64,000 nucleotides of DNA from Brachynemurus nebulosus (lineage: Eukaryota > Arthropoda > Insecta > Neuroptera > Myrmeleontidae): the NCBI GenBank assembly GCA_035578155.1, contig JAPWDM010000015.1, positions 9,814,709 through 9,878,708 on the forward strand. Reading direction: 5' to 3'. The position numbers and the translations under genes were made by a program. The notes under the pieces are model-generated. The model was not told the origin of the DNA. It searched no databases and saw only the letters and a list, made by a program, of their open reading frames with translations. This document shows, piece after piece, positions 23,336 through 34,021 of this stretch (position 1 is its first letter; each line of letters begins with the position of its first letter).

Positions 23336-23423
23336 TTTGAATTCAACGGTCGATAACAAACTTTTATTATTCGCATCAATATATATAATCCCCTTAAATT
23401 TTCTTTTCAATTAACTTTTAAAC

Positions 23424-23441
23424 CACGCACCTTTGCTACCA
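23424..23441 (-). promoter_or_regulatory. Primer-binding site of the copia fragment
   Basis: On the minus strand TGGTAGCAAAGGTGCGTGG follows directly on the LTR end (CTAACA). It resembles the initiator-tRNA-Met complement used by copia elements, with mismatches. Confidence 0.45.
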
Positions 23442-23626
23442 TGTTAGAATTTTAGGTTTCCTTAAAATAAACGTATCAATTATATTAACTTTTACATAGC
23501 TTTATTTGAAATAATAATAACTTTTATATAGTACAAAAAGAATAACAACGAGGAGGCAAATTCAAAATCACTATCTTAGCATTAGTACATATATGTTATA
23601 TTCGAAGACGATTTTTTCGAGTCGAC
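23442..23626 (-). repeat. Probable copia LTR
   Basis: On the minus strand it would start TGTGTCGACTCG and end TTCTAACA, giving a TG...CA repeat of about 185 bp just before the primer-binding site. A TATATAAAAG box lies within it near 23530. Only one LTR is present, so the outer edge (23626) is an estimate. Confidence 0.4.
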
Positions 23627-24370
23627 ACAATTTCCATTCCAGGACTCCCTAAATGCAGGAGCTTCTACATCCAACCAAAAAGGTAATTTTTCTTTAATTT
23701 GGTCTTTTTTGAAAGTTTTTCCGTATGGGGGGGGGATCCGTCTTTTGAAACTTCAAAAAACCGATACATCCAGTTCGTTACCGTTAAATTAATCTATCAC
23801 ATTAAATAAATTTTGTTCTAAAAAATAAAATTTATGTAATTGAATGTAAATTTATGTAAATTTATTTAAAATCAAATCGGTTCTGTTGGTTTTGAATGAT
23901 TAAAATTTTTTTATTTATTTTTTTCTAATTTGTTATATGTATACTTGTATTTGTCTTTAAAATTTAGTTTAACAATTATTTCAGATAAACAAATGGATAC
24001 TATAGTGCCAGGACCTGCTACATCTAACCAAAAAGGTAATTTTTCTTTAATTTGGTCTTTTTTTGAAAGTTTTTCCGTGTGTGGGGGGGGGGGGGGGAAT
24101 CCGTCTCTAGAAACTTCAAAAAACCGATACGCAGTTAAATGCATTAGAAATCATCATTCAGTTCGTTACGGTTAAATTAATCTCTCACATCAAATAAATT
24201 TTGTTCTAAAAAATAAAATTTATGTAGTGATTAATGAAACAGGTTTTGCTGGTTTTGAATGATTAAAATTTATTTATTTATTTATTTCTAATTAGTTATA
24301 TGTAATTTATATTTTTCTTTAAAAGTTAATTTAGCAATTATTTAAGATAAACAAACGGATACTATAGGGC
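23627..24370 (+). repeat. About 364-bp tandem repeat with mini-exon-like segments
   Basis: The phrase GATAAACAAATGGATACTAT at 23983 recurs (one change) at 24347. The following GGTAATTTTTCTTTAATTTGGTC block occurs at about 23680 and 24032. The units include a poly-G run (23725, 24085) of different length. In unit 2 a 46-base segment is bounded by TTTCAG and GGTAAT, like an exon encoding PGPATSNQK; unit 1 has the similar STSNQK before GGTAAT. The third unit runs into the integrase tail at 24371. Confidence 0.65.
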
Positions 24371-24600
24371 CAGAAAATACTAAAAAGTATTATAATCGTA
24401 ACTCAAAACCTTACAATTTTAAAATTGGTGACCAAGTTTTAGTAGAAATAAGATTACTGAGAAAGGATATTCGTGAAAGATATCATAGTCGATACCAAAT
24501 AAAAAAAAATTTATAATAATCACACAGCAACCCTCAGAATAAAAAACAAAGACAAGACTTATCATTTTAAACATTTAAAAAATAATTCAATGTTTCAGGT
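24371..24600 (+). pseudogene. C-terminal tail of a gypsy/errantivirus-like integrase
   Basis: The frame has KYYNRNSKPYNFKIGDQVLV then RYHSRYQI, the GPY/F-type module that ends the pol polyprotein of gypsy-like retroelements. A frameshift follows, and another frame gives IKNKDKTYHFKHLK. The rest of pol is absent; upstream sequence is the tandem repeat. Directly downstream lies env, as in errantiviruses. Confidence 0.55.
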
Positions 24601-24607
24601 GAACAAA

Positions 24608-26585
24608 ATGATTCAAACAGTCCACCTCCTTCTAACCCAGATATCGATCCTAGCACTAGCACACAAATATGAAATATTAGATTTAAATAAAAATCCAGGC
24701 ATTTATTATAAAATGGACGGAAATGTAAAATCAACCACTAGTTATATAAGTTTATAACATTATTATTAGTTACTTAGATAAAACATTAGGGTCAATTTTA
24801 GGAATTTATTCAAAAAGTATTAATTTATGTAGTTTATTTAATGACAATATTAATTGTAAACTTAACTTTCAGTTACTTCATAACGAACTAATTGATTTAA
24901 AAATAAAATACGAAGATTTAAATAATCTATACAATTTAAAAAATAAAATAACCCGTAATAAAAGATTTACACAGGTAGGATATGAACACGGATGGTTTGA
25001 TGCCATTGGATCATTATGGCATAAAATAACCGGCAACGCAAGTGCAGGCGATGCCCAATATTTTACAGATGCTATAAATAATTTAGTGAATAATCAGGAC
25101 AAAATCCATATGATGGTACAGTTACTAATCCGACTAATCAGCGATAGTCTTAGTAAAATTAACAAAACTCAGTCCAAAATTTGTGCCATAGAAGATAAAT
25201 TAAATTCATATTTAGCAATATATAATAAAAATATTAACAAAACTGAATTACTATTAAATCAAGAATTACATCACATAAACATTAATGAACACATGCTATT
25301 ACTTAGAAATTTAATAAACAAAGTATTCAAAAAATTAGAAAATTTTGAAAGCGCAGTAACATTAGCAAGGCATAATTCAGGAGACGTTCGGATACTTCCT
25401 CCAAAAACACTCTTAACTGAATTGCAGAATAGTTTACGATTTAATTTACCTATCGAACCAAAATGAGAAAACTTGGAAAAATATTATAAGATCATTAAAG
25501 CTAGAACAATCAATTTAGCTTACACCTTAGTTATAGAAATAAGAATACCAGTTGTTAAATTAGATACCTTTGTGCTATATTACCTATTTCCTTTACCAAA
25601 TCACAATCCAAAAGATATGAAACAAATTTCCACAATTCAGATAAATTTTCCCTACTTTATAATTAACCCTAGTCGAACAACACATGCACTTCTGAAAGAT
25701 AAAAAGGAATGCCAGGAATACACCAAAAATGACTACATTTATGATGGAATCCACACAACATCAAGTTTAACCCAAGAAAGCTGTAAAACTCTCATGTTCA
25801 GACCTACAACTAAGAAGATCCCAAAGGATTGTGAAATAAAAACGTACTACGTCAGTCAAGAAATTTGGCAAAGATTCAGTTAAAACACATGGATATGCTC
25901 TAATTCAGAACCTACAACTTTAAACATCGTTTGCCCCGATGAAGCAACAAGTATAGGACTACAAGGTACACAAAAGATGAAGCTCCAAGAAAAATGTAAA
26001 GGGTATACAAAGACAAATATAGTCGAAACATACCCTGTAATAGCAACATATACAATGCACGACTTCATTCCAAAAATTAACCTTCTAGAAGAAGAGGACT
26101 GTATCAAGAAAACAAACCACACCGACATCAAATTATTAAATGTTAGCCTAATAAAACTTACACACATCAATCTCAACGAATTAAACGAGAACCAGCATCG
26201 AATCCAAGACTTAAACAGACAAATCCAACAGAAATTGGAAAACATTATCGAAATTATGGGACGAAGAATTTCCCCGTCGACATGGTCCTACATCAAAAAT
26301 ACTTTCTTTTTATTATCTGTTCTAGGTGCAGTATACATTTTCTACAAATGCTCCTGCCTCTCATTTTTAAGGCACCTAGTTTCAAAATCCTGTTCACAAG
26401 GATGTGTAACTATTTACAACTGCGTACATGGCTCAGAAGTAAGAAATAAACCAGCCGTTTACTACTCTCAAGAAGAAGTGCATGCAAACCATCAACTTCT
26501 TCCAAGTGCACCACCAAACTACAATGAATTGACAGTTCAATGCTGTAATTTCGATGTTTGCCGAAAAAAAAACAAATGTGGCTGA
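24608..26585 (+). pseudogene. Errantivirus-like envelope (env) gene, interrupted
   Basis: An endogenous insect retrovirus-like env. It begins at 24608 with a hydrophobic signal-peptide-like start (MIQTVHLLLTQISILALA), then hits a stop at 24757 and a frame change. From about 24770 one frame runs to the end but has in-frame stops at 25464-25466 and 25881-25883. A furin-type RNKR (24954-24965) precedes a Gly/Trp-rich segment, as in F-type fusion proteins of baculoviruses and errantiviruses. A transmembrane helix (FFLLSVLGAVYIFYK) lies near 26305 and a Cys-rich cytoplasmic tail follows. It cannot make a full protein as it stands. Confidence 0.7.
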
Positions 26586-27059
26586 GAATTATTGTACTTA
26601 AAGAGTTAAAGCACGGTCACATATTTTTATTAAAAATAATTGCGTTTTATTATTAAATATTATATTTTAAATGTTACTCACATTTTTGATATAACAGTTA
26701 ATTTAACACAATTACTTGCATTATTTATTATCATTTAATAAGAGAAAACCGTAAAGCTACTGAATCTTTAAAAAAAAAAAAAACATACCCCAAAATTGTA
26801 ATAAAAGTTTTAAATAAAATTTTTTAAAATTTTTAACCTTTTTATTTTAATACGGAGGAAAAGAACGGCATTTTAAGTATTCTTATTCAGAGAGAATATT
26901 CCAGCTGTGATATATACGCATATATGTTTTTAACTGGCGTCGTCATAACATATGGTATAGATGATTTTTATATTTTCATACATAATCTATAAATGTAAAA
27001 TAACCTAAAATAATACGGTATATAATGATTTTCGGCTAAATTGTAGTATGTGCCAGACG
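26586..27059. other. AT-rich region downstream of env, possibly LTR remnant
   Basis: Follows env directly, where a 3' LTR would be expected. AGTTAAAG near 26604 could be an LTR start of the errantivirus type, but no second copy is in the window to prove it. No gene is seen. Confidence 0.35.
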
Positions 27060-27340
27060 TATGTATGTAACGCCGTCGTACAAATTACGGCGCGGAACGC
27101 CGTTTTGACTAGGACGCTACGCGTCGTACAAATTACGGCGCGGAGCGCCGTTATGAGAACGACGTGGACGTCATACAAATTACGGCGCGAAGCGCCGTTT
27201 TTGCTCAGACGCTACGCGTCGCACAAATTACAGCGCGGAGCGCCGTTATAAGAACGACGCGTAGCGTCGTACAAATTACGGCGCGAAGCGCCGTTACTAG
27301 CATGACGCGTGGCATCCTACAAATTAGGGTCCGAGGCGCG
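27060..27340. repeat. GC-rich 48-bp tandem repeat made of nested palindromes
   Basis: ACAAATTA recurs at 27080, 27128, 27175, 27223, 27271 and 27319, so the period is 47-48 bp. Each unit has one hairpin ACGGCGC-GGA-GCGCCGT and, in most units, a second GACGC-TAC-GCGTC. The array is a sharp GC-rich island in AT-rich sequence. Because 48 is a multiple of three, frames stay open across it (27048-27251, 27164-27352), but these peptides are by-products of the repeat. Confidence 0.85.
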
Positions 27341-27381
27341 GTACCTAGATGACCTTTTCTAGTAATTATGATTTTCCTTTA

Positions 27382-27526
27382 TTTTTTATACATAATTTAT
27401 AAATAAAAAGCGGCATAAAAATATACGCTTTACCGAGTGTGTAAATAAATCAGTTTCATTTACACACTCGGTAAAGCGTATATTTTTATGCCGTTTTTTA
27501 TTTATGAATTATGTATAAAAATTTTT
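27382..27526. repeat. 145-bp palindrome (foldback)
   Basis: About 65-bp arms with few mismatches surround a loop of about 12 bases (AAATCAGTTTC). The arms contain GCGGCATAAAAATATACGC and ACCGAGTGTGTAAA. Likely a palindromic MITE. Confidence 0.8.
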
Positions 27527-27656
27527 CGACTGTACTTAAAATAAATAATTTTATAAAAAAAAATCAATTTTTTTATTTTTTGCAACTTATACACTTTTTA
27601 AATAACGGTACTTATTTTTGTATAGGAAATAAATTGTAGATATAAATATTTTTATA

Positions 27657-27767
27657 GGGCCCAGTTCATATTCTGGTACCGAATTAACATGTATATGTGT
27701 GCGCAACACAGACATTGTTATAAAACTACCTTTCTCAGTAGGGAGAAAGGTAGTTTTATAACAATGA
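27657..27767. repeat. Left terminal inverted repeat of Polinton A with local foldback
   Basis: Besides pairing with the right end, this arm has its own hairpin: CATTGTTATAAAACTACC (27713 onward) is repeated inverted up to 27766 around AGTAG. The right arm has no such second part, so the left end was rearranged, perhaps when the first half of PolB was lost. Confidence 0.75.
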
Positions 27768-27775
27768 AATGAAAG

Positions 27776-30024
27776 CTCCCGAAAGCCTTTGATCTTCCAC
27801 CATCATCGAAAAAAGGATACTTCCCACATCTATTCAACACCAAACAAAATAAAAATTATATCGGCCCCCTTCCTGACATCTCATATTACTCACCAGACAC
27901 AATGAAAGATACAGATGACGCTGAAGGAGATGACGAACGAAAAAAGTTTATCAGATGGTATAATGAAACAAAAGAGAGCGGTTACGTATTTAACATGGAA
28001 AAAGAAATTGTGGAATACTGTACCAGTGATGTGGACATTTTAAAAAGGGCCTGCTTAAAGTTCAGAGGAGTGTTTCTGGAAGAGTGTAACGTTTGTCCGT
28101 TTACAGAGGCAATAGCAGTCGCATCATCGTGTAATTTGGTGTTTCGGCGCAAGTTTTTACAACCAAACACTATTGGAATTTTACCTCGAGGCGGTTACCG
28201 GTTGGCGGATATTCAATCAAAAATTGCACTCCAGTGGTTAATATATAAGGAAAATGAACGACAAATATTAATTAAACATGCCGGGAGGCAGAGAGAAGTG
28301 ATTTTACCAAGTACCAGTTTAAAAGTTGACGGTTATTGTGAAGAAACTAAACAAGTATTTGAATTTCACGGATGCTACTACCACGGGCACGATGTTTGTC
28401 AACAGACTCGACGTAACGAACCGTTACACGAAGCACCAGATGATACCTTAAATAGTCGATTCGAACGAAGAAAGGTAAAAACAAGACGAATACAAGAATT
28501 GGGGTACGACGTTACCGAGATGTGGGAATGTCAATTTCGAAAAATTATAAAGACCAGAACCGATTTGAAATACTTGGAAAATCATCCGTTAATAAACTCC
28601 ACTCCATTGAACCCCCGCGACGCATTTTATGGTGGCCGTACAGGTTGTACAAAATTGTAATACAAAGTTAAAGATGATGAAAAAATTAAATACGTCGATG
28701 TCTGTTCTCTGTACCCGTGGGTATGCAAATATGGAAAATTCCCGCTACGCCATCCGAAGATTTATGTTGGTGATGATAGTAAACAGTTGATTGAAGATGA
28801 CAACAGCTTGGAAGCTAATGTTAACGGTTTAATTAAATGCAAAATTTTACCGCCATCAAATTTGTATCATCCTGTGTTACCGATGAAACAGAGCAACAAA
28901 CTTATGTTTGTTTTGTGTCGGACTTGTGGTGAAGAATGGAACCAGGAGGCCGAATGTATGCATAGCGTTGATGAAAGAGCACTCACTGGTACCTGGGTAA
29001 CTGATGAAGTGAAAAAAGCCATCGAACTCGGTTACCAATTAATTGATGTTTATGAAATTTGGCAGTACGATGTTACTCAGTACAATCGAGAAACAGGTAC
29101 TGGTGGACTGTTTGCCGATTTCATAAACAAATTTCTAAAAATGAAACAAGAAGCGTCTGGTTGACCAGCAAATTGTAGTACAGAGGAAGAACGAAATAAT
29201 TACATTGAAGAGTACTACAAAAATGAAGGTGTCCGTTTGGAATTTGGTAAAATTTTAAAGAATCCTGGTTTACGATCGTTGGCCAAATTGATGTTGAACA
29301 GTTTCTGGAGCAAGTTTGGTCAACGAGAAAATCAGCCGAAAACCAGTATTATTCATGAACCAAAAGACCTGTACGACCTACTCACCAACCCGGCTATCGA
29401 TGTAAATTACATTCAAGAAGTGAATGCAAAAATCATTATTGTCAACTGGGAGCATAAAGATGAAGCGGCTGATCTGTTATCTACGGTAAATTGTGTCATC
29501 GCCGCGTATGTAACAACACAGGCCCGCCTCAAATTGTATAGCTACCTGGAGAAGTTACAAGATACAGTTCTTTATTATGATACCGACAGCGTTATATATA
29601 TATCTCAAGAGAGACCGGATATGACGTACCTACAGGCTCTTTCCTCGGCGATATGACAGACGAACTTTCGGACCACGGCCCGAGAAGTTACATCACCGAG
29701 TTTGTTTCTGGAAGTCCGAAAATGTACGGGTACTCTGTATACTCGACATTGGAGAAGAAGGTTATGCCGCCCTCATGTAAAATAAAAGGAATTACAATAA
29801 ACTATCAGTCAGGCAAGTTGGCAAATTTTAATACCCTCAAGCAGATGATCACTGAAGACGCTCCACCAGTCACAATAACATCTCGTAATATTCGGCGTAC
29901 TGAAGAACACGACATAGTAACTAAAACGGAGAAGAAAATTTTCAGACCAACATTTAATAAAGGCAGGCAAATAGACGATTTCGATTCAGTTCCTTACGGT
30001 TTTAAAAGACAAAGAATCGAATAA
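27776..30024 (+). pseudogene. Polinton A protein-primed DNA polymerase B, C-terminal half
   Basis: Enters at KKGYFPHLFNT, which in pPolB follows the exonuclease II region. The segments continue with DVDILKRACLKF (exo III), EFHGCYYHGH, VDVCSLYP (motif A, D-x2-SLYP), LMLNSFWSKFG (motif B, K/N-S) and YYDTDSVIYI (motif C, both Asp present). In-frame stops lie at 28658-28660 and 29162-29164, and a frame change near 29640 leads to the last 120 residues. The N-terminal exonuclease and TP region is missing. So the polymerase core motifs are retained, but the gene cannot give a working protein. Confidence 0.85.
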
Positions 30025-30690
30025 AACACCCTATGTAAATAAAAACTATTTTTAAAAATATAAAATTGTGTATGTGTGGTTTAATGATAAACGCAAAAAC
30101 TATTTCATATAAAAACATACGTATGTTGACAAGAATATATTGTGAACTTGAACTGGAACTAAATAAATTGTATTAACGTAAAATTATAAATTTTTTCGTG
30201 ATAAAAAATATGTGTATACTTGAACTTCCGTTTATTAATTTTTATCTCTGTAAATAGTAAATAGATTGTATTTAAAAATATTAACGTAAGTCAAATATTG
30301 TTATTAGTTGAAAAATTTAGATTAAGTCATTAGTCGGTAAAAGTTAGGGTTAAAATATAAAATGCAAAACTATTTCATATAAAAAATATCAAACATATGT
30401 ATGTTGACAAGAATATATTGTGAACTTGAACTTCCTCAAAATATGTGGTAAATAAATTGTATCGTGATAAAAAATATGTGTGTACTAGAACTTCCGTTAA
30501 TTAATTTTTATCTCTGTAAATAGTAAATAAGTTGTATTTAAAAATATGGACATAAGTGAAATATTTTAATTAGTTGAAAAATCTAGATATGTCATTAGTC
30601 GGAAAAGGTTAAATATAAGAAATAAAAATAACTATTTTTATAAGTTAAAATTTTTTATTATTATTATTAACAAATGTACATGTAAAAATT
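30025..30690. repeat. AT-rich spacer with a diverged 270-bp direct repeat
   Basis: The phrase AACTATTTCATATAAAAA with TGTTGACAAGAATATATTG occurs at about 30097 and 30369. The following TTATCTCTGTAAATAGTAAAT occurs at about 30243 and 30508. It separates the converging PolB and minus-strand gene blocks. No gene is seen. Confidence 0.65.
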
Positions 30691-30694
30691 ATTA

Positions 30695-31297
30695 TTATGT
30701 ATACAAGTGTTTTCGTAATATTTTATCCACATCTATAAAATCTATAAAATTACTGGAGGCCCATGGACCCGAGTCCGGTCCTGAATCAAAACCAAGATGA
30801 GCTGTTGGATCGTTGAGACCTTTTTCAATATTTTGCCAAATCCAACAAATCAGGCGATTATCATCATCGTCATCTTCTTCTCCAGTTAAACGAACATCTT
30901 GAATACCGTATTTCTCGGCGATGTCGAGTACGTATTTCAACAGTTCCGGTCGAACGTATTGTACAGCTGTCCGTAACCAACTAGTAGCAACATCTTTAAG
31001 TGACTCAAGTCCAAATACATGGTTTTCATCATCAGTATCAAAGGTATAACTGAATAATGTATCCAGTACTTCATTCGATGTATTGTGTTTAATTCCAAAT
31101 GTTATTTTTCCAGGACAGAAAAGTTGGCGTTCTTTCATTGCAACACACTTGATTGTATCCACATCACGCTGTCTAATGGCATTATCCAACATTTTGTTCA
31201 ACAATCGATGTCGCGCACGAGTTTCTTCCACTGTTATCTGGTCCTGGATGGTTTCCATTGTTTCATCAAGAATGACTGACTGACTGGTGAGCACCAT
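30695..31297 (-). CDS. Uncharacterised acidic Polinton A protein (200 aa)
   Basis: An open frame starting MVLTSQSVILDE. It has an Asp/Glu run (GEEDDDDDN) near residue 140 and otherwise looks helical and soluble. No signal peptide or membrane segment is visible. It is the first minus-strand gene of the block, downstream of the integrase in transcription order, and is intact although its neighbours are broken. I do not recognise a family. A Polinton-lineage accessory protein is the only statement the context allows. Confidence 0.6.
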   Translation of the reverse strand: MVLTSQSVILDETMETIQDQITVEETRARHRLLNKMLDNAIRQRDVDTIKCVAMKERQLFCPGKITFGIKHNTSNEVLDTLFSYTFDTDDENHVFGLESLKDVATSWLRTAVQYVRPELLKYVLDIAEKYGIQDVRLTGEEDDDDDNRLICWIWQNIEKGLNDPTAHLGFDSGPDSGPWASSNFIDFIDVDKILRKHLYT

Positions 31298-31315
31298 AGC
31301 TCAACGTATTTATAT

Positions 31316-32189
31316 TAGCTGTGTAGTCGGAATCCACGAATTGTGTTCTTTTGGGAAACCGAGTCACTTTACATACACTCTATCCTTCTTCTTTTTCAAC
31401 ACCTTCTACACCAAATACACGTCCGGATATTTCACTTTTTGGATCTCTTCTTGATAGAATCCACCTTTAATAGGGTTACCTTGATAATCCTCTAGTAGGT
31501 ATGTAATCGGATTGGTTAATTGCACACCTTGTTGATTTTAAAAAGTTCAGTCGCCCATGATGGTTGATATCCTTTGTCAAATTGTGATTTATACTTGCTA
31601 ATGTGAACAATATCTCCAACCTTATATTTTGGTTTTGTAGCAATTTTTACATAATTGTAGACGGTTGAGAGAAGCTTATCTTCCTTGCTTGGTGTTACAT
31701 CGCGCGGTCGCATCTTAATTGTTCTATGCTTACGCGAATTGTAATCATCCACCAGCTTGTCCAACATATCAATCCAACGATACGATCCATTGTAACTAAA
31801 CATTTTCCACAAATCAGTCTTCAGTGTTCTGTTAAATCTCTCAACAACCGATGCTTTTTTCGTTGAAAATGTCGAATAATGGTTAATATTGTACTTTTTC
31901 ATGAGTGCTTTAAACAGGCGGAACACGGTCTTGTTTAAGTATCGATTCAAATGCGTCTGCCACTTCTTTTGCGGTTTTATTTTTAACCGGTACCGCCCAC
32001 GCACGTTTGGAAAAAAACATCGATCGTTGTCAGTAAAAATTTGTAGTTATTATTCACCGAAGCGTAAGCACCCATTTCAATTAAATCACACTGCCATAGA
32101 TCATCAATTCCTTTTACAATAACGCGCCTACGCGGGAAATTCTTCCGTGCGGGTTTGTGTAGTTCACGTACCACCTGTAGTTTGCTCAT
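31316..32189 (-). pseudogene. Polinton A integrase (rve) with C-terminal chromodomain, broken
   Basis: Starts at about 32189 (MSKLQVVREL) with RKNFPRRRVIVKGIDDLWQCDLIEM, containing the first catalytic Asp. A frame change near 31990 skips to the next frame. The catalytic Glu follows at VERFNRTLK (near 31830). YKVGDIVHISKYKSQFDKGY is the SH3-like tail. A final piece (31500 to 31316) reads VKYPDVYLV and GFPKEHNSWI, a chromodomain, with two stops in it. In Polintons this enzyme inserts the linear element into the genome; the chromodomain may guide it to chromatin. The second catalytic Asp region is in the disturbed part. Confidence 0.8.
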
Positions 32190-32194
32190 TTCTC

Positions 32195-32606
32195 TTAACA
32201 GGTTTTCTGTATTTCATCAAGACGTTCTTCAATCTTCGATATTCGAAGATTAAGTGTGGCAATTTCTTGATCTATCGCTGTTTTATACGATACAAAAAGT
32301 TGCGCAGCCTGGATCAACTTGTACACTGCATTTTCAATTTGTGCCTTGTTCATTTCGACTGTTTGTGTTAATTCGGAAAATTTCTCCATTTCAAAACTTT
32401 TTAAAAATTTCAGATTCACCACATCTCGATCACCAGCCGGACCTTTTACATTTGTTAGCTGTCTGTTTCCAATATCAAAACTTCCCCTGTCAGTCATTTT
32501 TAAACCAATGGATTTAAGAGCTTCTTTCTTAATGCTTTTGTCACGCACCCGTCCAAATCTATCAATGGTTATATTCTTGTTACGCGTACGACTAAATCTA
32601 TCCATG
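32195..32606 (-). CDS. Polinton A protein with a phage-fibre-like repeat motif
   Basis: Start chosen at the ATG at 32606 (MDRFSRTRNK); the longer frame begins at a TTG. The N-terminus holds DRFGRVRDKS, then LKMTDRGSFDIGNRQLTNVK and DRDVVNLKFLKS. The layout 'D-x-GN-(R/K)-x-(L/I)-T-N-V ... D-x-V-N' is a common building block of trimeric phage tail fibres. The second half is a likely coiled coil (EMEKFSELTQTVEMNKAQIE...ISKIEERLDEIQ). Polinton B has a related gene (63118-63953). A role as fibre or spike is inferred; the alternative is an unrelated coiled-coil protein. Confidence 0.5.
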
Positions 32607-33144
32607 TTCAATAAAACCTGCTTCCATCAACTCCTCTAAGATCGAGATTATTTCACTGTCGTGCCCCGTGTGTCCCGCTAATTGTGATCCTACGAGTAAT
32701 CGTAGTCGACTGACCAGTTCGTTAGGGTTGTCCCAGTATATATGCTCCTTTTTCATATTGTTGAACCGCATCAAACCAGTCCCAAATACTAGAGCACTAG
32801 CCGTACGACTTCGTGTTTTATATCTCCAACTCTTCCTCTTTTGTTGGTAAATAGCAATACTACTGTTTTCTCTTTTTAATTTTAGGTGTAAATGTATCCA
32901 TTACTTGTGTCTGTTCTTCTTTCGTTTCGACTTAGATAGGTCGGTTGTTCTTCTCAGTTAATTTTGTAGCTATTTCTTTGAGCGTTGCGGTTACTGGTTC
33001 GAACGTTGTTTGCAGCAACATGTCTGATTCCACCTTCCCAGATCGTAAGGCTTTAAATTTTTTTCGTATATTACTTGCCGTTTTTATGATACTCTTTTTA
33101 ACAAGCTCCTTCTTCTTATCCATCTTGACAACTGTTTCATACAA
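32601..33144 (-). pseudogene. Uncharacterised Polinton A gene, interrupted
   Basis: Begins MYETVVKMDKKKELVKKSI and stops at 32932 after 70 residues. A later frame continues with EHIYWDNPNELVSRLRLLVG, then HTGHDSEIISILEELMEAGF, ending in a stop that overlaps the start of the next gene. The segment 'IYWDnPNELV-RLrlL..s..aGhtgH.nEi.siieEL...g.i' is one I know as a frequent conserved tail of Polinton/Maverick-linked proteins, function unknown. The tight overlap with the downstream gene suggests a compact viral-type operon. Confidence 0.55.
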
Positions 33145-33198
33145 CAGTCTCTCGAGAACTGCATGTTTATCTTACACACCCGTTTATTTATACAACAG

Positions 33199-33505
33199 GT
33201 CAGTTACTGCCCTGTTGAAACCAGCTATTGCTCTGGTTAATAGCGGTTAACTGCCCGTTGAAATCAGCTACTGCTCTGGTTAATAGCGGTTAACTGCCTG
33301 TTGAAACCAGCTACTGCTCTGGTTAATAGCGGTTAACTTCCCGTTGAAATCAGCTACTGCTCTGGTTAATAGCGGTTAACTGCCTGTTGAAACCAGCTAC
33401 TGCTCTGGTTAATAGCGGTTAACAGCCTGTTGAAACCGGATGCTGCTCTGGTTAATAGCGATTAACAGCCTGTTGAAACCGATTACTGGTCTGGTTAACA
33501 GCCAG
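33199..33505. repeat. 43-bp tandem repeat, about seven copies, inside Polinton A
   Basis: GGTTAATAGCGGTTAACTGC with GTTGAAACCAGCTACTGCTCT recurs at 43-bp spacing (for example 33244, 33287, 33330). It fills the gap between the minus-strand block and the ATPase gene. Units carry GGTTAA/TTAACC-type half palindromes. No unique spacers are present. Confidence 0.85.
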
Positions 33506-33579
33506 TTCATCTGTGCCCTCTCCAAAAGCTATCAAGCTTGTTTCGATATCTGCCGTTGTTGATATCATCATCCTTACAG

Positions 33580-33934
33580 ATGGTCAAAAATCCATATTTA
33601 TCTCGCCAGCACTCTTGACATAGGTTTTTGAACTCTGTGAAAGACATGTCGGAATTGATGTGATCATCGTAAATATTTCAAGCGATTTGGAATAGATGTA
33701 TACATTTTCAAACGTCAGACCGTCGGGGTGTTGTATTAGTGAAATAAGCAGTGAAGTCTTTCCACAACCACTCAGGCCACAAATAATTGCTCTAATGCTG
33801 TTCGGTAGCAACGGGCCGTTTTTCTTTTTGTTGTTGTTATTGGATGAAAATTCAAAATTGACTATTGGTAGCGTTTTCCGTTGTTTGATGAACGAAGACA
33901 TCTCACCGATGTTGTCCGAATTAGACCATTTCAT
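33580..33934 (-). pseudogene. Polinton A genome-packaging ATPase (FtsK/HerA type), truncated
   Basis: MKWSNSDNIGEM is a typical start, and ICGLSGCGKTSLL near residue 50 is the Walker A motif with the P-loop Lys-Thr. YIYSKSLEIF follows. The frame ends at about 116 residues after a frame change near 33655, about half of the usual 230-250. The Walker B and arginine-finger part is not found. In Polintons and related viruses this ATPase packages DNA into the capsid. Confidence 0.8.
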
Positions 33935-34021
33935 ATACTAACAAGATACGTAGAATTTTAATCTATTTATAATATCTATAAAATAGTTAATATACGTTTT
34001 TTGATTTCAGTTCACCTTAAA

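Noticed and set aside
27048..27352. Two ORFs reading ITARSAV-type repeats
   Set aside because: The 48-bp repeat is a multiple of three, so frames stay open by arithmetic; no protein family.
31889..32639. Several plus-strand ORFs opposite the Polinton A integrase and fibre genes
   Set aside because: They are antisense shadows of the minus-strand genes, which carry the recognisable motifs.
33199..33505. 43-bp repeats as a CRISPR array
   Set aside because: No spacers; the whole 43-bp unit is repeated head to tail.
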